Origin: a virus
DNA length: 56,956 nucleotides
Reading direction: 5' to 3' (one strand)
Virus record (IMG/VR): IMGVR_UViG_3300010157_000074
Location: 1-56,956 of that record
Under the pieces are notes generated by a model that worked only from the letters and a program-made list of their open reading frames with translations, searched no databases and was not told the origin of the DNA. Shown here piece after piece: positions 54,601 through 56,956 of the stretch. Position 1 is the stretch's first letter. Each line of letters opens with the position of its first letter. The translations under genes and the position numbers were made by a program.

Positions 54601-56956
54601 CAGGATTCTTTCTGATCGCTCTAACTTTATCCCAAAGCTCTGGCTCATCTTGAACGTATCTAGAGTTTAGGATTGCAACTAGACGACGGACCTGACCCTC
54701 GTTAGGAATGAAGTCATCATTAACTCTGTTTTGAGAAGGACCTAAATCTGTATTCTTTGCTTCTTTAGAATTTACATATTTTGTTAAAGCTGAGTGCAGT
54801 CTAGATACATAGTAGGTGTCATCGTTAAACTTGTTTGGCTCATCTTCGGATGCAACATGCATCTCGTAGTATATTTCTGCAACAGCTTTTCGAGTTTTTT
54901 CTGCACTTCTACCGTTAGTAATATCGAAATCTTTAAACTCCGAGTACAAACTGAATCTATGTAGATTATCTGGAAGTTTAAACCAGTCTCTAAGAGCTTG
55001 AGTAAGAACCTCATTTTCATCTTCACCAGGATAGATAGGGTGTGTCTTTAGAGGACCCATGCGTTTATCTACAATTTGAACGCTTCTTAGGTTATCTCCA
55101 GAATCAACAATTCTGGCAGAAATATCAGATCTTGAACCCTGTCCAGCCCAAAAACCATTGTCATTAAACTTTGGAGTGGTAAAGTCTCCAGGATAAGTGT
55201 CCTGTAGGAACTGTGCAATGATTGCATCAGCTTTCTTGATCATGTCAGAACCTGGGCCGAAGTAATCGTACTGGAAACGTTCTGATGGGTCTAGCTTAGA
55301 ATACATCTCTCTTTGGTAGTCCGGAACGTTGGCAATGTTAGGGTTAAACAGCGGGTCTAAAGCTTCTAGATATTTAATAGCATGGACCTGGTCTTCAACC
55401 TGCTCCCAGTTAAAGAATGGAACCTGAGTGTCCATAGTGAAGTCACTATTGCCGTCACGTTCGGTTAGGGTATACACACCGTCAGACATAATTGGTTGGA
55501 ATGAAACGTCTCCAGTTCTTTGGTCATACACCAAAGCAACGTCTGATTGACCATATCCGTAAGTTACGCGGAATCTGCGATCTTTAGATAAGTATGTGTT
55601 GTCTCCAATTTTGTTCCAGCCTTCTGGCATGGAACCATCTGGATCATTTTCGTTTTTGCCAGTAGATTCTGGCTTAGGCTCTTCTTCTGGAGTTTCTCGG
55701 TTTTGACTAGGAACAACTGCTTCTACAGCAGGTTTTTCTTCAGGAGTTAGATCCTGGTTATCTTTATCTCCGAAACGATCATCTTCATCTCCAGCAATCT
55801 TCTGTACGCCAGCCCAGTCTTGTGCAAAACCAATAGGGCTTTTATTTCCCTTAGCACGCTTTGAACCCCAAACAGTAATAACTGGCTTAGTCATGTCTAG
55901 GTTTTCAGTACCATCGGTGCCTACTATTTCTAGGCTATCGCCATACGCTTCTTTAGCTTTTTCTACAAAACTTTCAGTAACTTTATTAGGCTTATTTACC
56001 ACAGAAGCGGTGTAGCCATCAGCTGAATCGTAGACTGCGTCAGAGTGAAGTTCATTACCGGTAAAAGTTGAACTAGTCGGAGTATACGGACTCTTTACCC
56101 AGCCTTCTGGCATATCAGCAACAACAAGATCTTTAATATCAACAATGTCGTTATCATTTGGAACCGCTTTTCCAACTGGAAGATCTTTAACTGCTTCGGC
56201 AGGTAGAATAGCTGCAACGGCTTCAAAAGCTGACGCTGGAATTTTGTAAAGTCCATTTTTTAAACCCGGAATATCTGTAATTTCAAAGTCTATGTAGCCA
56301 CCATTTTCAGAGTAACCTGCAACTTTACCTGTAACGCTTCTAACGTCTCCTTTAGGAAAACGTACGTTTACTTTTCCACCGCCACCCATTTCGATCCATC
56401 GACCCTTAGAGTCACGGAGCTGACGCTTGGCACGAAGTGAACGCCAGAAGCTCGAGTTCTTACCTTTGAAAACATTCATTGCTGAGTGGTAAGCACTCTT
56501 TACTTTACTTAAGAGACCGGCTGTAAGAGGGCTAACAAGTACGTCAATTGGCAGACTTCCAGCTGGAAGAGCTAGTAGACGTGTGTATGCGTGTTGAAAT
56601 TGTACGTCCATTGGGTGGGCACCGTAAACAGATGCAACTAGTGAACGAACTTCTTCATCTTCAATACGTGGATCTGCTGAGTACCAAGCACCACGTCGAG
56701 TACGAAACGTAATTGGATCAAGTGACAACTCAGCTGTAGAACTTGGGTGGTATTCAGGTAGTAGATCGGTGTTACGGTCTTGACCGTTAGGACGTGGGCC
56801 TTCTGTAGCCAAACTAAGGAAATGCGAAAGCTCACGAAGAACGTTGAAGTAACGTACGTCGGTAGTAAGATTTTCTGCTGCAGAAGCAGTGAGTGATCTC
56901 AATGCAACAGTTTCTAATTGCTGTTCGGTGACTCTACGAATCTCTTCAACTCGAGC
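47369..56956 (-). CDS. Giant head-associated polyprotein 1: exonuclease, UvrD-like helicase, ArdC; 5'-incomplete
   Basis: The frame is open to the right edge (18 extra codons, beginning ARVEEIRRVTEQQ); the TTG at 56902 has no Shine-Dalgarno, so the true start lies outside. Residues here are numbered from 56902 (1-3177). Seven PSQNRE-type sites define segments of at least 397, 324, 975, 57, 696, 74, 235 and 419 residues: leader with RDSKGRWIEMG and SH3-like barrel; unknown; helical repeats with DnaQ-like exonuclease; a 57-residue spacer; UvrD/Fbh1-like helicase; a small barrel; unknown; and ArdC antirestriction protein. It shares leader and exonuclease types with polyprotein 2. Known families suggest injected proteins that repair or protect incoming DNA and defeat restriction. 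The upstream neighbour is probably a portal gene (inference from usual order). Confidence 0.9.
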   Translation of the reverse strand, partial: ARVEEIRRVTEQQLETVALRSLTASAAENLTTDVRYFNVLRELSHFLSLATEGPRPNGQDRNTDLLPEYHPSSTAELSLDPITFRTRRGAWYSADPRIEDEEVRSLVASVYGAHPMDVQFQHAYTRLLALPAGSLPIDVLVSPLTAGLLSKVKSAYHSAMNVFKGKNSSFWRSLRAKRQLRDSKGRWIEMGGGGKVNVRFPKGDVRSVTGKVAGYSENGGYIDFEITDIPGLKNGLYKIPASAFEAVAAILPAEAVKDLPVGKAVPNDNDIVDIKDLVVADMPEGWVKSPYTPTSSTFTGNELHSDAVYDSADGYTASVVNKPNKVTESFVEKAKEAYGDSLEIVGTDGTENLDMTKPVITVWGSKRAKGNKSPIGFAQDWAGVQKIAGDEDDRFGDKDNQDLTPEEKPAVEAVVPSQNRETPEEEPKPESTGKNENDPDGSMPEGWNKIGDNTYLSKDRRFRVTYGYGQSDVALVYDQRTGDVSFQPIMSDGVYTLTERDGNSDFTMDTQVPFFNWEQVEDQVHAIKYLEALDPLFNPNIANVPDYQREMYSKLDPSERFQYDYFGPGSDMIKKADAIIAQFLQDTYPGDFTTPKFNDNGFWAGQGSRSDISARIVDSGDNLRSVQIVDKRMGPLKTHPIYPGEDENEVLTQALRDWFKLPDNLHRFSLYSEFKDFDITNGRSAEKTRKAVAEIYYEMHVASEDEPNKFNDDTYYVSRLHSALTKYVNSKEAKNTDLGPSQNRVNDDFIPNEGQVRRLVAILNSRYVQDEPELWDKVRAIRKNPEEHTVKEVNDLAAYIEKNFRELTSPEKGMASWLQKSFLNWALDNKNWSKQEAEEIRKKIDDNTLTRAEYDQLHEKAYSLPFKPPQAPEPTPEEIAELEKLRAAENTVNGKPDYWLADQPTESPKYLSSNVPQEAMGPSDGQLVGIERFLEDRDIPQDLVQEFMDNYKDMNAREIREWYYTFKEHPFKEQYKPKNKYGLVARDFDGASDRMLASIERIFDKGLASDREIAAIVKAVPRMNVYEVSTQIISELKAREDAHDSILIKKAIEGGASINDLNLMDLIGRPNAPEGWEDYKPTDEARKEILAEEKDQEEVKQYVNRQARKNAARRSRYALTRLAAFVANHRDLVNADGRRIIDGAVDDIRDLKRMLDLRRKYVIKPAKVMERLETIKKGLTDSDNAHTYGRLKNKKPKTVETLEKLAAEVGSVMGRDGYHNSPFENDYDPSLEDEVDHSTSAEVFEPNPVESPEIPVDTDPVPGIIDYSNHPNKPRPPARVKPKAFWGVVRDWMAGAKNWDDVTEALRDKVLHFIDFETTGIFDPLQPHVKNDPIQIAIYKVVNGEIVDKFISYMNPGSPLSSWSMANIKDDKGNRVTPEWIASLPTKSEVIAKALEFLGPDAVLAGHNVADYDLEVLNRTLKEAGLAEYSPAGMIDTLGLADHIYNVFNKKTNLGGPYKVGDFGIHGSTALEALGRYEGIPSNSLHNAANDLELNVKLLGQMLKRAKSGTDLIKDNIFDLDASDNDYDAKLAKYIPGYEAFVERALKFIADRAVERAARGDEPDPKDLEQEARNALNSTSPEGTPTNDRPTFSSLFPPKPDDGEQPLTESNVIDDPLNKIRKPSPKQLKSVERRLLDPRDIVSAERREEIWKLLPNVNSNEIGDLVKEMDGLELDYAIANNLDVDGLRVPTGYDLDKLNAYLDEKYPDRHKKSGPSQLREGVNQQSTLSRLSYAMTNLQDALSSTSSPAEKRAINSAIKKLEQAAQDVIDAPSQNRERPEDTKNKAELATGRHDIGFLDKEYTDQQKDAIEAGIRGWSVVIKALAGTGKTTTLIGLAKAILHYFPKKRILAMAFNKAIADENRLKFPGNTEIRTMDSVSFKAPVNSKLSKKFIAMKKQSDAKNRPINGFLDIADYFKIPNEVELGNGKRISKFLAVKITLKGLNNWTISADDMIERKHFDDAIGEKIGGPEAYTPFFLELAQKIWKEKLEPHDDSVRQIPVTFNDMMKNFALSHPNLKEVNSKGESAHGLGAIPDIILIDEAQDVNGVFFRLMDEQETLHNNGIQLVVVGDPHQSIYQFRGAVNSLNMFRRMVTLPLTMMFRAGQDVADFANQVLEIKDEDDERLVGNPNKTSSLATPGSMTDADMILTTTNADALLEIMTMVGRGQRAGVIREFKAEMNSFLATAKWLFFGANPKYRPSNAHEDLDSYDSWKQMLELHQEDSDPAVGRLLGIMELTQARLEEQERDNDGKAVFAELKRTVDGARIIGIQGFKKPSDGNWGDEGDLGNFISYKIENGAIRLYNTGDAKPWTPELKNPNNGTKNNSDTLSSMGYTWDTGKTWDWTTPVQGNGSEQLSALVDALSGADVDSVVLTAHRAKGLEAKQVKLSGTWFKPNPQKDADAIEKGNMPRSLTTEALNLMYVAVTRTMDELDPGMLDWLDGKIEEFKSKRKDYLRQLEARSDKSPDQPTSQNTESSGPEIVEVDPNTLQKGDTVVTAKGNKRIKMISRHDSDEVSVFFEAIDGGGGASYVNGQQAKKVIGGPSQNREGATNPDSKYDYTANWNTEYLGGPEGNDYKHTWSSPDGKYEATISNDAIQVRKNGTTIFQGDNSIDAKSDPENVKESSLDIVAKAIESDSDSTPNKSASEQPVMSEEEINAAYDEAIQAEYDYQMSLEPISRDPQYPGGERGLKELTEAVHAAERMTAEIETPVLDPIPNGLDPEEYVAQLRSALPNKRVELYTDENGDKFVKVSEVANKSGIFGASEAIFGWKDLEDNGPSQNRENSKPIKSNKDAVDQVMAQITEAMDKGIIPWKKPWTGGGSYLPTSGATGKNYKGGNLVILEVLSQFRGYKGTRWYTKNAIAKLGGYVDENDGVLITKVVKSKYTVKPDETKTIIDPKTGDQKPDDGSRTKTRLDIDVVYNEDVVKGITIPPLPRKDPPPMHEVEDIILASYTGGPNIQYAPGDSAFWSPQTDTVSLPLREQFNSTEEHLDTLFHELVHSTGDPQRLDRKDLLDNYGKHKDVRAREELIAEIGAAILASMFGINTSIENVAAYVQSWKRFLETEPNALFEAASMASKAVDYILAGYYEDNPDEEYDPTNQPGATSMPIEPVTGEDGSSGGLGGGVNYRIEGNRIFLMGDTMAAKDLIKSVSLVPKDKKIPFSFFWDRKANNWSISLADPEDRVNILNQLKALLGG
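49334..49555 (-). other. Polyprotein 1 segment 6: 74-residue mini-domain
   Basis: Residues 2450-2523, flanked by hexapeptide sites. The core LQKGDTVVTAKGNKRIKMIS, then EVSVFFEAIDGGGGASYVNG, is a small SH3/KOW-like barrel. If both sites are cut it would be a free nucleic-acid- or protein-binding peptide; the left site is the degenerate TSQNTE, so it may stay fused to the helicase. Confidence 0.5.
49556..51643 (-). other. Polyprotein 1 segment 5: UvrD/Fbh1-like SF1 helicase
   Basis: Residues 1754-2449. Motif Q YTDQQKDAI; Walker A LAGTGKTT (about 1806-1813); Ia MAFNKAIADE; Walker B LIDEAQD (DEAQD 2022-2026); III VVVGDPHQSIYQFRGA; IV-like TMMFRAGQDVADFAN; V VVLTAHRAKGLEAKQV; VI LMYVAVTRTMDE. All helicase motifs appear intact. 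The AFNKA and ...GTGKTT context resembles Fbh1-type 3'-5' helicases. Cleavage at the two flanking sites would release a 696-residue enzyme, a normal size. Confidence 0.9.
51815..54739 (-). other. Polyprotein 1 segment 3: helical repeats and DnaQ-like exonuclease
   Basis: Residues 722-1696. DEDD exonuclease at about 1290-1480: ExoI HFIDFETTG (D1297, E1299), ExoII AGHNVADYDLEVL (about 1388), ExoIII HNAANDLELNVKLL (about 1467). Four helical modules of about 45 residues (near 735, 903, 975 and 1608) share a Q/M-L-x-x-I-E-R-x-L pattern, for example DGQLVGIERFLEDRDI and PKQLKSVERRLLDPRD. The AGAKNWDDVTEALRDKV lead-in matches the one before the exonuclease of polyprotein 2, so the two enzymes are paralogues. 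Confidence 0.8.
55712..56956 (-). other. Polyprotein 1 segment 1 (partial): leader with RDxxGRWxEMG motif
   Basis: Residues up to 397. A helical N-terminus (YFNVLRELSHFLSLATEGPR, YGAHPMDVQFQHAYTRLLAL) is followed by RQLRDSKGRWIEMGGGGKVN and a strand-rich SH3-like stretch (SVTGKVAGYSENGGYIDFEI). The motif parallels polyprotein 2 segment 1. The helical part could be the end of a longer head protein that starts outside the window. Confidence 0.55.

Larger units (their letters stand above)
48611..55711 (-). repeat. Seven PSQNRE-type hexapeptide sites in polyprotein 1
   Basis: Sites: 55694-55711 PSQNRE; 54722-54739 PSQNRV; 51797-51814 PSQLRE; 51626-51643 PSQNRE; 49535-49552 TSQNTE (preceded by P); 49316-49333 and 48611-48628 PSQNRE. 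Numbered from 56902, P is at residues 398, 722, 1697, 1754, 2450, 2524 and 2759. Arg codons include CGA, AGA, CGC and CGT. Three sites are imperfect, giving natural variants at positions N, R and E. Confidence 0.85.

Noticed and set aside
30638-55711. PSQNRE-coding repeats as a DNA-level repeat (CRISPR-like or recombination sites)
   Set aside because: Irregular spacing, all in one reading frame, and synonymous codon variation at nearly every position favour a peptide-level feature.
56902-56956. TTG at 56902 as the true start of polyprotein 1
   Set aside because: The frame stays open upstream to the window edge and no Shine-Dalgarno precedes the TTG.

Overview
The window is one long, almost gap-free, leftward-transcribed (minus strand) virion module of a tailed phage with siphovirus-type tail genes. 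It is A+T-rich, yet the capsid maturation protease, major capsid protein, head-tail connector and Dit/hub-like tail genes look like those of actinobacteriophages. An A+T-rich phage with actinophage structural genes suggests a low-GC actinobacterial host such as the freshwater Nanopelagicales (acI) group; this is inference. I see no terminase, lysis, integration, replication or tRNA gene. Every convincing gene is on the minus strand.

Read 5'->3' on the minus strand (right to left): polyprotein 1 (47369-56956, open at the right edge); two tiny genes; polyprotein 2 (28871-46927, 6018 codons); two small unknown genes; a 1506-residue multidomain capsid maturation protease; the major capsid protein with a long acidic N-terminal extension; a 385-residue virion protein; the probable major tail protein; a head-tail connector; four small neck/tail-completion genes; two overlapping tail assembly chaperone frames; tape measure; a Dit-like distal tail protein; a tail hub; and a tail fibre that runs off the left edge.

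The outstanding feature is the pair of giant proteins, which take up about 48% of the window. They are strings of enzymatic modules: two DnaQ-like exonucleases, a UvrD/Fbh1-like helicase, ArdC, two ADP-ribosyltransferases, three GNAT acetyltransferase-like modules, a ParB-like GNHR domain and four HExxH zincins counting the one in ArdC. The modules are separated by 16 copies of one hexapeptide, P-S-Q-N-R-E or a close variant. The hexapeptide is conserved as peptide but not as DNA (five different arginine codons), it falls at domain boundaries, and it is absent from all other proteins here. My reading is that these are proteolytic processing sites of two head-packaged polyproteins, which would be cut into about 18 effectors and delivered with the DNA. 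The maturation protease encoded just downstream is the obvious candidate enzyme. The domain content matches the known theme of phage 'polyvalent proteins' (Iyer, Aravind and colleagues). I am not aware of a described repeated PSQNRE processing code, but I could not search.

A second theme is the spread of a beta-rich repeat (H-G-L...G-D-x-V-x-I-x-G, resembling the repeats often labelled E1 FCCH-like in phages) through at least five virion proteins. The extreme case is a roughly 1,050-residue insertion in the tail hub.
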